Part shown: in pieces, positions 8,431-16,410 of the stretch
Layout: each line of letters opens with the position of its first letter
Numbering within the stretch: position 1 is the first letter of the stretch
Assembly: GCA_046582185.1 (NCBI GenBank)
Contig: JAYGEX010000018.1
Span: forward strand, 124,001-188,000
DNA length: 64,000 bases
Direction of reading: 5' to 3'
From: GCA-002726655 sp046582185
GTDB lineage: Bacteria; Pseudomonadota; Gammaproteobacteria; Pseudomonadales; Azotimanducaceae
Program-made: the position numbers and the translations under genes
The notes under the pieces: generated by a model
What the model saw: the letters and a program-made list of their open reading frames with translations, nothing else
Databases searched by the model: none
Told to the model about the DNA's origin: nothing

Positions 8431-9540
8431 CTAGGAGTTAAGCAAGGATCTCGCAATCACAATATTCTGAATCTCAGTAGTGCCATCAAGATATTCTGAC
8501 ATCTTTGCAAATGCCAGATGACGGGCAAGGGGGTGAGCCTGCAGCAGACCCGGCGCGCCCATGGACTGCATACATTCAGCAATTCGTTTAACAGCTACCG
8601 TGGTTGCAAACTTCTTGGCTTTAGCGGCCAAGACCGGAGAAGATCCGGTTTCATCAAGAGTTGTCGCAGCTCGCACAAACAAGGCATCGGCGGCTGCAAG
8701 GTCGGTCGCAATATCTGCAAACCGCCACTGCATACCCTGCATGCTTGTAATAGCCGTATCCTTGAATCGCCTCCCTTTGGCGTAGTCAATCGCATACTCA
8801 AGAGATGCCTCCAGCATCCCGCAGCACATGGCCGCGACATTTATCCTGGCAACATCTATACCGGCTAGTGCGGCGTTTAGCCCATCACCTTCTCTCACCA
8901 ACAGATTTTCAAGGGGGACGCGAACATCATCAAACTTAAAACCGGCCGTTCCCAAAGCGTGGCCACCCAGCAAGCTGTAAATCGGCAAACGTTCAATTCC
9001 TGTCGTTTCAGCGGGAATCACCAATGCCAGCATCCCATTTTCAGTCTGCGCATAGACACTTAATATATCCGCGTGAAGCCCATTAGACACCCAGGCTTTC
9101 TCTCCATTAACGATATATTCGCCGCCTCGTTTCTCAGCATACGTGGCAATTGCAGCGGCATCGCTACCCCCTTGCGGTTCCGTCAGGAGAAACGCGCCGA
9201 TTTTATCCCCATTCAACAGGCTAGGCAGTATTTCAGTTATAAGGTATTCATTGTCGCTTCGAGCAATCGCAGCTGCCAGGTTATTATGGACCACGAGTGC
9301 GAATGCACAGGCCATATCAACGGAGGCGATCTTCCATAGAACCTGGGCAAGTCCAAGTACGCTGGCCCCAAGTCCACCATGATCCTCCGGAACGATAATA
9401 CGGGTAAGACCATAAGTCCCCGCCTGCTGAAAGATTTCCCGAGGCATGGATTTTTCTGACTCCCAATGCTCGGCATAGGGTGCGACACATAATTGTGTAA
9501 AACGCTCGACGTTGCCCAGCATCTCTCGTTGATCGATCAA
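8431..9540 (-). CDS. Acyl-CoA dehydrogenase
   Basis: A flavoprotein that oxidises acyl-CoA to trans-2-enoyl-CoA. Typical blocks are VPEDHGGLGAS, FLLTEPQGGSDAAAI (FAD and substrate contacts), YIVNGEKAWVSNG, the middle beta domain, then helical ARINVAAMCCGMLEASLEYAI and the C-terminal YLDGTTEIQNIVIARSLL. The frame is open up to an ATG at 9612, but residues before LIDQREML do not look like the family. TTG at 9540, with GGGGAG about 10 nt upstream, fits the usual helix A length; ATG at 9522 is the alternative. The acyl chain specificity is unknown. Confidence 0.85.
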   Translation of the reverse strand: MIDQREMLGNVERFTQLCVAPYAEHWESEKSMPREIFQQAGTYGLTRIIVPEDHGGLGASVLGLAQVLWKIASVDMACAFALVVHNNLAAAIARSDNEYLITEILPSLLNGDKIGAFLLTEPQGGSDAAAIATYAEKRGGEYIVNGEKAWVSNGLHADILSVYAQTENGMLALVIPAETTGIERLPIYSLLGGHALGTAGFKFDDVRVPLENLLVREGDGLNAALAGIDVARINVAAMCCGMLEASLEYAIDYAKGRRFKDTAITSMQGMQWRFADIATDLAAADALFVRAATTLDETGSSPVLAAKAKKFATTVAVKRIAECMQSMGAPGLLQAHPLARHLAFAKMSEYLDGTTEIQNIVIARSLLNS

Positions 9541-9680
9541 TATACAACCTACTCCCCGATGAAACCCCAACAAGCACCACATCTTAGATTTAGTTTCTAA
9601 CCCACTTACCAATGAAGTGTAGTTAAGTGATTTTTATCCACCCTATTCACAATAGGCTATACTTTGTTAATTACAAGCTA

Positions 9681-9823
9681 AGCAGCGCTCATCCAGGAAT
9701 GGAAACCACCGGTGCTCGTGCGCGAGTCCGATACTCCTTTTTAAGTGATTGATTTCATTACGTAAACAAATTTGAGTTTCGTATCCGATTCTCAATTTAG
9801 CGTATTTATGGACAGGAACTAAC
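9681..9823 (-). repeat. Gene-border repeat, copy A
   Basis: Read on the minus strand it begins GTTAGTTCCTGTCCATAAAT and contains GAAATCAATCACTTA in the middle. It is roughly 80 percent identical by eye to copy B (23667-23807) over its whole length. It ends 10 bp before the GTG start of the MFS gene, so it replaces the usual upstream region of that gene. See the repeat-family finding. Confidence 0.8.
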
Positions 9824-9833
9824 CATCACTATC

Positions 9834-11114
9834 GTGAGCCAAAGCAGTACAGAAGTTCCAACCGACAAATCACTGTTTGCATCCCTGAAAATAAGAGACT
9901 ACTTCTACCTCTGGCTGGGCATGCTCTCCTCCGCGTTCGCGATGAACATGCAGCTGGTCGCACAAGGGTGGCTGGTCTACGAAATGACCTCATCCGCAAT
10001 AAACCTGACCTGGGTAACTTTGGCCTTTATGTTCCCTCAGGTGCTTTTTTCTCTGCTCGGCGGCGTGCTCGCGGACCGCGTAAAAAAGAAACCCGTGATT
10101 GGCTGGGCACCGGTCGTCAACGGCATTGCTACACTGTTTATGGCTGCCATTATCATAAGTGGCAATGTGACATTCTGGGATTTCATCTGGATAGGCGCCC
10201 TCAATGGAACAATCATGGCACTCTCCATTCCGGCGCGAACTGCACTGATTCCCGAAATAGTCGGCGAGCGCCTGATGTTTAATGCCATGGCATTCAATAC
10301 TGCCTCATGGAATCTATCCAGGATACTGGGTCCAGCGCTGGCTGGATTCATGATAGCCATCTTCGCCGGTGGCAGCACAAGCTCTGCCTACGGCGTCGGC
10401 CTTGTCTATTTTGTGTTGTCAGCACTTTATTTTATTTCAGCCGTGACTGTACTGTTCATTCAACATGATGGAAAACCGGTTTCACGCTTACGCAAGAACC
10501 CAATGTCAGAAATTGGGGAAGGTTTAAGTTATGTTGTGCACTCGCCTGTGGTTGGTGGATTGATCCTGCTCTCCATCATTCCTTTCCTATTTGGCTTAAG
10601 TATTAACACGCTGCTACCGGCATTTAATCGGGAAGTGCTCGAAGGAGGTCCCGACATGTTGGGCTGGCTTATGACAGGCATGGGCGTCGGTGCAATTGGT
10701 GGCTCATTGGTACTTGCTGCCCTTGGCGGCCTCCGCAATAAAGGCTACTGGGTTCTGGCTACCGGGGCTCTATGGGGATTGGGCGTTGCGGTATTTGCAA
10801 TTACCTCCTGGTTCTATATATCGATGATGGTCATTGGCTTTGTTGGCTTTATGTCTGCAATCAATATGTCAATGAACAGAAGCCTCATTCAGCTTCAGGT
10901 AGAGCAACATATGCGTGGTCGCATCATGAGCATTGATCTTATGTCCCATGGATTGATGCCTCTCGGCATCCTCCCAATCGGATATATCGCCGAGATGTAT
11001 AGCGTTCAGGCCGGCCTGGCGGTCAGCGGTAGCATCCTATTCGTGACCACAATTATCCTGGGTTTCTTTATGCCAAAGATCAGGGAAATTGATACAGGAT
11101 ATCAGCATCTCTAA
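9834..11114 (+). CDS. MFS transporter, EntS-like (12-helix exporter)
   Basis: A 426-residue major facilitator. After a short cytosolic start (LKIRDYFYLWLGML) come about twelve helices; the first loop 2-3 signature is GGVLADRVKKKPVI. The overall pattern matches the EntS/MFS_3 group of drug or siderophore exporters: SIPARTALIPEIVG after helix 4, and NMSMNRSLIQLQVEQHMRGRIMS before helix 10. The substrate cannot be read from the sequence. The start is a GTG without a strong ribosome site. Copy A of the repeat family ends just upstream. Confidence 0.85.
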   Translation: MSQSSTEVPTDKSLFASLKIRDYFYLWLGMLSSAFAMNMQLVAQGWLVYEMTSSAINLTWVTLAFMFPQVLFSLLGGVLADRVKKKPVIGWAPVVNGIATLFMAAIIISGNVTFWDFIWIGALNGTIMALSIPARTALIPEIVGERLMFNAMAFNTASWNLSRILGPALAGFMIAIFAGGSTSSAYGVGLVYFVLSALYFISAVTVLFIQHDGKPVSRLRKNPMSEIGEGLSYVVHSPVVGGLILLSIIPFLFGLSINTLLPAFNREVLEGGPDMLGWLMTGMGVGAIGGSLVLAALGGLRNKGYWVLATGALWGLGVAVFAITSWFYISMMVIGFVGFMSAINMSMNRSLIQLQVEQHMRGRIMSIDLMSHGLMPLGILPIGYIAEMYSVQAGLAVSGSILFVTTIILGFFMPKIREIDTGYQHL

Positions 11115-11237
11115 AGGTAAGTAGTTGGTGGCGCGAGCTTCGATGCCTGCATTTCCGATGATTTTTGTCTAGATGTATTGAAACGGATAGGCAATCCACA
11201 AGCTGATACACTCGCCTTTTTCTTCTGGATCAATACT

Positions 11238-11891
11238 ATGAGAGTCAGTGAGGCAGTCGAAGCTCGTCGATCTATTCGAGCATTTCTAGACACACCCGTT
11301 AGCGATGCGACCATCCGCACATTGTTAGCCAAGGCTGCAAGGTCTCCATCAGGAGGCAACCTTCAGCCCTGGCGTATCTATGTGGTGAATGGAGATTCAA
11401 TGAGCCGATTTAAGGAATTCGCGAACTCACAGACCGAAAGAGAATTACCAGCCTACGAAATATACCCAAAGGAACTAAAGGAACCATACCGTTCCTCTCG
11501 CTTCAAGGTTGGAGAAGATATGTATAAGCTCCTTAATATCCCCCGCGATGACAGACCCGCACGCATCAGACGCCTGATGGAAAATTACCAATGCTTCGGC
11601 GCCCCTGCGGCAATTTTCTGCTTCATCGATCAACAAATGGGTCCTCCCCAGTGGTCCGATCTCGGCATGTTCCTGCAGACCTTTATGTTATTGGCACAGG
11701 AAGAAGGGCTCGGTACATGCGCGCAGGAAGCCTGGTCCGCGAGACCAGATACAGTTCGTCAATTTGTCGGGGCAGCCGAAGAGTTAACCATCTTTTGTGG
11801 CGTTGCCTTTGGTTACATCGATACCAGCCAGGCGGTAAACGAACTAGTAAGTGATCGGGCATCTTTGGAGGAGTTCGCGACCTTTGTCTAA
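11238..11891 (+). CDS. Nitroreductase family flavoprotein
   Basis: An FMN- and NAD(P)H-dependent nitroreductase of about 217 residues. The N-terminus VSEAVEARRSIRAFLDTPV and ARSPSGGNLQPWRIYVV hold the conserved Arg-Ser-Arg FMN phosphate contacts; DLGMFLQTFMLLAQEEGLGTCAQ and the final FCGVAFGY are also typical. The frame is open from 11178, but the family normally starts where ATG 11238 lies. Its substrate (quinones, nitro compounds or halophenols) is unknown. The gene follows the MFS exporter by 124 bp in the same direction. Confidence 0.88.
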   Translation: MRVSEAVEARRSIRAFLDTPVSDATIRTLLAKAARSPSGGNLQPWRIYVVNGDSMSRFKEFANSQTERELPAYEIYPKELKEPYRSSRFKVGEDMYKLLNIPRDDRPARIRRLMENYQCFGAPAAIFCFIDQQMGPPQWSDLGMFLQTFMLLAQEEGLGTCAQEAWSARPDTVRQFVGAAEELTIFCGVAFGYIDTSQAVNELVSDRASLEEFATFV

Positions 11892-12030
11892 GGCGGCTTT
11901 AATCCTCACTGCCTATCTAAACGGGTTCTTGGCACAGCTTTTGATTTGAATGACTCAAATCATCTTTTGCCATTTCAGCAGCGATATAATTAAATAAAGG
12001 TAGATTACTGATGATGCAGGAGCAGACACA

Positions 12031-12297
12031 GTGACAAAGCAATTGGAAGACGTCTGGGAAGAGATAAAAAATCAGAGAGACGAACTGCTGGTACAGATTC
12101 ATCTTGCTGAGGTTGATCTTCGGGAGGAGCTGGAATCTCTTGAGCCAAAATGGCTAGAGGTACAAGAGAATTTCAAGGGCATAAAATCGGAAACAGAAGA
12201 GGCCGCTCAAGAAGTCAAGCACGCCTTATATGTTATCGCCGACGAGCTCACCATTGCTTATCAGAAAATCAAAACTCGCCTGCACGACGAATCGTAG
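12031..12297 (+). CDS. Small acidic coiled-coil protein, unknown function
   Basis: An 88-residue product from a GTG start. It is almost wholly helical and charged, with heptad-like stretches (VWEEIKNQRDELLVQIHLAEVDLREELESLEPKW) and no membrane segment or signal. I do not recognise the family with certainty; similar short coiled-coil proteins occur in many gammaproteobacteria. Its last codons overlap the breakpoint where the Yip1 remnant on the other strand ends, so the deletion that destroyed the cbb3 locus ended right at this gene. Confidence 0.6.
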   Translation: MTKQLEDVWEEIKNQRDELLVQIHLAEVDLREELESLEPKWLEVQENFKGIKSETEEAAQEVKHALYVIADELTIAYQKIKTRLHDES

Positions 12298-12299
12298 AC

Positions 12300-12497
12300 A
12301 CAAGCAAATCGGGGATTGCTTCCGCCAATTGTCCAACCAACCTCGATTGCACCGAAATACCGGGCAAGCGGTGGCACCAGCGCAATCAACACAATAAATT
12401 TCAGAAACAAGGCAGCAACACTGTCATTGTCGTCCCGGATCTTCGCCCACTGTTCTCGCGGGTTAAGAAATATTCCAAATAGATGATGCATACTCAA
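12300..12497 (-). pseudogene. Yip1-family membrane protein, N-terminal remnant
   Basis: Starts MSMHHLFGIFLNPREQWAKIRDDN and continues FLKFIVLIALVPPLARYFGAIEVGWTIGG, which matches the first helix and preceding amphipathic segment of bacterial Yip1/DUF1282 proteins (usually about 200 residues). Homology stops after about 60 residues; the frame then runs into the antisense of the coiled-coil gene. It is therefore a truncated copy, 10 bp after the ccoS remnant on the same strand. Confidence 0.7.
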
Positions 12498-12506
12498 GCT
12501 CCCAAT

Positions 12507-12697
12507 TTAAGACTTATCCAACACTTCAAATCTATGTTTTCTAATCTTTTTCGTCAGATCTTTTTCTTCAAACAAAATGCTGTGTGCTTCCTTTTCGAGA
12601 TCTTCGAATTGCTCGTTCTTTACCGACCACACGAACGCCCACAATGCGATTGTCACAATCACCAGGCTCACGGGAACAAGATAAATATAACCTCCAT
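12507..12697 (-). pseudogene. ccoS: ccoS remnant (cbb3 oxidase maturation protein), frameshifted
   Basis: The body, LVPVSLVIVTIALWAFVWSVKNEQFEDLEKEAHSILFEE, is a clear CcoS: one helix followed by the acidic F[ED]DLE segment and S-I-L-F. The ATG at 12697 gives M-E-V-I but then leaves frame; a single missing base after ATA (12686 region) restores it. CcoS helps copper and heme insertion into cbb3 oxidase. The ORF is broken right at its start and follows ccoI as in intact loci. Confidence 0.75.
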
Positions 12698-12714
12698 CAA
12701 CCCACCCTGATCAA

Positions 12715-13188
12715 TCAGTTGGAATTCAATACAACCAACACCGAACTCAATGACATACCCAGAGCGGCCATCCAGGGATCAATAATCCCGCCGACTGCAA
12801 GGGGTATCACACAAATATTATAGGTAACAGCCCAGCTTATATTCTGGGCAATTACACGGCGAACTCGCTTTGCATAAACAATGGCGAGTACAAGGGACGC
12901 CAAATTGTTTAACAACAAGGTCGCATCCGCCGACGACTGAACAAACACATCCACCGGGCTAACCGCCACGGACACATCTGCAATGCCCATCGCTGCCACA
13001 TCATTAATACCGTCACCAACCATGAAGGCTCGCTAACCCCGGCGCTGCTTTTCAACAAGAATCCTGACCTTGTCATCCGGCGTCAATCCAGTTCGGACAT
13101 CCCGGATGCCAAGGGATTCTCCTAATGCCCTTCCCTCACAAGACTAATCGCCGGTAAGAAGACTGGTATTAAGACCTAGATCCAAATT
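12715..13188 (-). pseudogene. ccoI: ccoI/fixI remnant, C-terminal part of a copper P-type ATPase
   Basis: In one frame: NLGLNTSLLTGD-like segment, then LGESLGIRDVRTGLTPDDKV, the hinge motif MVGDGINDVAAMGIADVS, SADATLLLNNLASLVLAI and the final two helices ending VVLNSN. This is the C-terminal third of a P1B ATPase; the metal-binding, CPC and phosphorylation (DKTGT) parts are gone. Two in-frame TAG codons (13144-13146 and 13033-13035) interrupt it. The left-hand neighbour is ccoS, as in normal ccoGHIS operons. Confidence 0.85.
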
Positions 13189-13371
13189 GTGAAGTGGTCG
13201 CAATCGACCAAAATGAAACCATTCAAGACCTGGCGGATTCAGTCCGGACCATGTGAGCTGTGCGGCAATTACGACCCCCACCAGCATTCCAACAATGCCC
13301 CAGACCACCGTCATTATTGAAAACTGGTGGATGACCTTATAGTTATAATCAGGATGAACGTACATGAGCAA
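13189..13371 (-). pseudogene. ccoN: ccoN remnant, N-terminal part of cbb3 oxidase subunit I
   Basis: YNYKVIHQFSIMTVVWGIVGMLVGVVIAAQLTW and WFHFGRLRPLH are the first helix and loop of CcoN. At the His after RLRPL the frame passes directly into CcoI sequence, so about 410 residues of CcoN and all of ccoO, Q, P, G and H are lost in a single in-frame junction near 13188/13189. An FNR-type box lies upstream at the classical position for a ccoN promoter. Confidence 0.88.
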
Positions 13372-13461
13372 CCTTCTTGAAATAGATTTGTCTTATTAAC
13401 AGAGTCAAGCCGGGTGACCAGACTACCCGAGCGCACTCTATCCGAAGGAAGTTTCTATGCC

Positions 13462-13475
13462 TTGATCTAGGTCAC
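13462..13475 (-). promoter_or_regulatory. FNR/Anr box of the lost ccoN promoter
   Basis: On the minus strand this reads GTGACCTAGATCAA: one half-site is perfect (ATCAA). Downstream, TAGAGT at 13440-13435 is at the exact distance of a class II FNR promoter -10. So the oxygen-regulated promoter is still recognisable although the oxidase genes behind it are deleted. It may now drive only the ccoN-ccoI fusion remnant. Confidence 0.6.
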
Positions 13476-13520
13476 CAAAATAGAAGAACATAGGGGAATG
13501 TGAAATAACGTCGAAAAGTC

Positions 13521-14039
13521 ATGCAGCAAATTTTTTTCTATTTTTGGAAACTATGTTTACTTCGGGAGAGCCCCTCCCGGATACCTTCGAGTTTGTATGT
13601 TCTTGGGTCCGTGGCAATCTTCTACCTGCTGGTCGCGCTGACGACGATTTCCCTGATTCAACCGGAACAAACTTTGGGGGGAGTATTTGGATCAGTCACT
13701 GTCAGCCTCCTGATTCAGGCAACCCTGACCTGGGGTCTGCTGCTATTTAAGGGCATGAGCAATCATTATGTCGCGACCCTGAGTGCGCTCCTTGGTACCA
13801 ATACCATTATGTTACTCATACAGTTACCGGTCACCCTGACCTTACTTAATGCTGAAAATCAAAACCTCACCTTGTTGGCAAATTCTGTTTCATGGGTATG
13901 TCTTGGCTGGTGGTTGGCGATCGTCGGTTACATCTATCACAAAGCAATAAACATCAGCGTCCTTCAAGGCTCCGCGATCGCCTTTATGACAGAGCTGCTT
14001 GGTGTCATCGCCACCATCACCTTATTCCCCACGAGCTGA
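13521..14039 (+). CDS. Multi-pass inner-membrane protein, unknown function
   Basis: A 172-residue protein with about four hydrophobic helices (YVLGSVAIFYLLVALTTISLI, VTVSLLIQATLTWGLLLF, LGTNTIMLLIQLPVTLTLL, VSWVCLGWWLAIVGYIY). I do not recognise a named family. It ends 2 bp before mpl on the same strand, so the pair is translated from one mRNA. This suggests, but does not show, a cell-envelope role. Confidence 0.7.
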   Translation: MQQIFFYFWKLCLLRESPSRIPSSLYVLGSVAIFYLLVALTTISLIQPEQTLGGVFGSVTVSLLIQATLTWGLLLFKGMSNHYVATLSALLGTNTIMLLIQLPVTLTLLNAENQNLTLLANSVSWVCLGWWLAIVGYIYHKAINISVLQGSAIAFMTELLGVIATITLFPTS

Positions 14040-14041
14040 CT

Positions 14042-15421
14042 ATGCACATCCATATCCTTGGAATCTGTGGCACGCTAATGGGCAGTATCGCCTTGCTGGC
14101 TCGCGAATTGGGGCATGAAGTATCGGGCTGCGACGAAAATGTATATCCGCCAATGAGCACGCAGCTGGAAGCCGCCGGAATTTCCTTGTCTTCACCCTAT
14201 AGCGCTGAAAATGTGAGAGCCGATGCTGATTTAGTCATCATTGGCAATGCAGGATTACCAAGAGGAAATCCTGCCGTGGAGAAAGTGCTGAGCAGTGGAA
14301 TGGTGTACATCTCAGGCGCGGAATGGTTGGGCCGATATGTCCTTCAGGATCGATGGGTAATCGCAATTTCCGGCACCCATGGCAAGACCACAACCAGCAG
14401 CATGGTGGCATGGATTCTTGAACACGCGAATATGAACCCCGGCTTCCTTATTGGCGGTATCCCAAAAAATTTCAAAGAATCAGCACGCATCGGGTCCGCG
14501 CCATTTTTTGTTATTGAGGCCGATGAGTATGACACCTCTTATTTCGATCGCCGGTCTAAATTCCTTCACTACCGACCCCAGACCCTGGTCATGAATAACC
14601 TTGAATATGACCATGCAGATATATTCCCGGACCTGGCTGCCATTCAGAATCAGTTCCATCTCTTGCTAAGAACAGTGCCGGAAACGGGGCTCATCATACA
14701 TCCCCTGGAAGATCAGAATATTTCTGCCGTAATTAAACTCGGCTGCTGGACGCCTCGCTTGACCTTCAGTTGTAAGGGAGTCGATCACAATCAGGCAAAC
14801 CTCAGCGCCCATTTATTAAGTGAAGATGGCAGCGAGTTCGAGGTATTGTTACAAGGAGATACCATTGGCACTGTTAAGTGGTCGCTCACAGGTAATCATA
14901 ATGTTCACAACTCTCTGGCGGCAATCGCTGCCGCTCGACATGCTGGAGTGAAACCCGTCTACGCTCTCGAGGCTCTATGCAATTTTCAGGGTGTTAAGCG
15001 CCGAATGGAATTGATTTTTGATACAAACAAGGTTCTCGTATACGACGATTTTGCCCATCACCCAAGTGCCATTCAATCGACCCTGGAAGGATTAAGAAAG
15101 CAGGTAGGTGATGACCGGATCCTTGCCATAATCGAGCCACGTTCGCACACCATGAGAAAAGGAATCCATAAGGATACGCTCGCACCTTCGATTACAGCCG
15201 CAGATGAAGCTATCTGGTTTGAACCGGCAAATCTGGACTGGGATTTCGCTGCTGCTGTGTCCTCACCAAGGTCCCGCCTCAGCCAGAACATCGATGAAAT
15301 TATCCAATGGGCCATTCAGTTTACTCATCAAGGCGACCGGACTCACATCGTAATCATGAGCAATGGCGGGTATGACGGAATTCATGGCAAATTGATAACA
15401 GCACTGGAAGATTCGGTTTAG
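14042..15421 (+). CDS. mpl: UDP-N-acetylmuramate:L-alanyl-gamma-D-glutamyl-meso-diaminopimelate ligase
   Basis: Mpl attaches recycled murein tripeptide to UDP-MurNAc, saving steps of peptidoglycan synthesis. The Mur ligase fold is clear: a nucleotide-binding N-terminus MHIHILGICGTLMGSIA, P-loop GTHGKTTTSS (111-120), the Mpl-type central block EADEYDTSYFDRRSKF with NNLEYDHADIF, and the C-terminal DDFAHHP. The length of 459 residues is usual. The open frame extends upstream, but MHIHILGICGT at ATG 14042 is the family start, directly after the preceding stop codon. Confidence 0.95.
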   Translation: MHIHILGICGTLMGSIALLARELGHEVSGCDENVYPPMSTQLEAAGISLSSPYSAENVRADADLVIIGNAGLPRGNPAVEKVLSSGMVYISGAEWLGRYVLQDRWVIAISGTHGKTTTSSMVAWILEHANMNPGFLIGGIPKNFKESARIGSAPFFVIEADEYDTSYFDRRSKFLHYRPQTLVMNNLEYDHADIFPDLAAIQNQFHLLLRTVPETGLIIHPLEDQNISAVIKLGCWTPRLTFSCKGVDHNQANLSAHLLSEDGSEFEVLLQGDTIGTVKWSLTGNHNVHNSLAAIAAARHAGVKPVYALEALCNFQGVKRRMELIFDTNKVLVYDDFAHHPSAIQSTLEGLRKQVGDDRILAIIEPRSHTMRKGIHKDTLAPSITAADEAIWFEPANLDWDFAAAVSSPRSRLSQNIDEIIQWAIQFTHQGDRTHIVIMSNGGYDGIHGKLITALEDSV

Positions 15422-15454
15422 CTCTGTGGGTACAAGCCACTCGGTACAAAAATA

Positions 15455-16180
15455 ATGCAAGAAACGGACTTGTTCCTGCCTGTTAAGCTCTACCTGGAAA
15501 GCCACGGCTATTCAGTTAATGCAGAAGTTAAGGATTGCGATGTTACCGCGTCTAAAGACGACGAGTTAGTCATTGTCGAATTGAAGACCAGCGCCAATAT
15601 GCAGCTCCTTATTCAAGCCACAGATCGCCTCAGCATCACAGAGAGTGTTTACGTAGCAATTCCAAAGCCAAACCGGAATTCAAAGCATTGGCGGGGAATA
15701 CAAAGGGTGATCCGTGGCCTTGAACTCGGACTATTGCTGATTTCCTTCGGCCCCCTAGGGGCTCGCGTTGCGCGAATATTTGACCCTGCGCCTGCTCGGA
15801 AGAGACAGAACAAGAAGAAGAGGCGAATCATCATCAATGAAATTGCCGGGCGCAGTGCCGACTACAATATTGGCGGCAGTACACGAACCAAATTAGTTAC
15901 TGCCTACAGGGAGAATGCCATCCTAGTGGCAACCGCTCTGGAGCACTTGGGGGAAATGTCGCCAAAAGGCTTAAAGCAAATGGGAACAGGTCCCAAAACA
16001 TCCGCCATTCTAACCAGCAACCACTATGGTTGGTTCGAACGAGTACAACGAGGCATTTACGTAATTACATCGCAAGGCAAAGTAGACATCTGTCAATATC
16101 CGGAGTTACACAAGAACAGCCTTGACTTCATCAGGGTGCAAATGAAGGATCACAATCAATCCTCCCCGGAATCAAGTTAG
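15455..16180 (+). CDS. DUF2161 protein, predicted PD-(D/E)XK-type phosphodiesterase
   Basis: A 241-residue cytosolic protein. The N-terminal part contains the nuclease-like core: DLFLPVKLYLESHGY, then EVKDCDVTA and LVIVELKTSANMQLLIQATDR, giving the acidic D and E-x-K positions. A basic linker (RKRQNKKKRR, about residues 112-121) joins a C-terminal half with winged-helix character (LVTAYRENAILVATALEHLGEMSPKGLK). The family occurs in many bacteria without a proven function. The stop TAG at 16178 coincides with the left end of repeat copy C, so the last residues may differ from the ancestral protein. Confidence 0.75.
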   Translation: MQETDLFLPVKLYLESHGYSVNAEVKDCDVTASKDDELVIVELKTSANMQLLIQATDRLSITESVYVAIPKPNRNSKHWRGIQRVIRGLELGLLLISFGPLGARVARIFDPAPARKRQNKKKRRIIINEIAGRSADYNIGGSTRTKLVTAYRENAILVATALEHLGEMSPKGLKQMGTGPKTSAILTSNHYGWFERVQRGIYVITSQGKVDICQYPELHKNSLDFIRVQMKDHNQSSPESS

Positions 16181-16300
16181 TTCCTGTCCGGAATTAGCCT
16201 GTTCCCGGCAGAAATTACAGCACATGATTTTAGTTAGGCGGCCAAATCAATCCCTTACAAAGGAACTTACATCGACGGATCTGGAATCCTGATATAAGCT
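16178..16300 (+). repeat. Gene-border repeat, copy C (degenerate)
   Basis: Begins TAGTTCCTGTCCGGAATTAG, whose first three bases are the stop codon of the DUF2161 gene, and has the core AAATCAATCCCTTACAAAGG. The right end cannot be matched to the family's inverted terminus, so this copy is decayed or truncated. The right boundary given is approximate. Confidence 0.6.
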
Positions 16301-16410
16301 AATTGACGATTTCCTTATGTGAACCTTCAGAATTTATACCTTTTACTACATTTTAGTGCTTGACCCTCTTTATCTGTTTCTCCAATATCGTTCTCTAATA
16401 CTCACAACCG

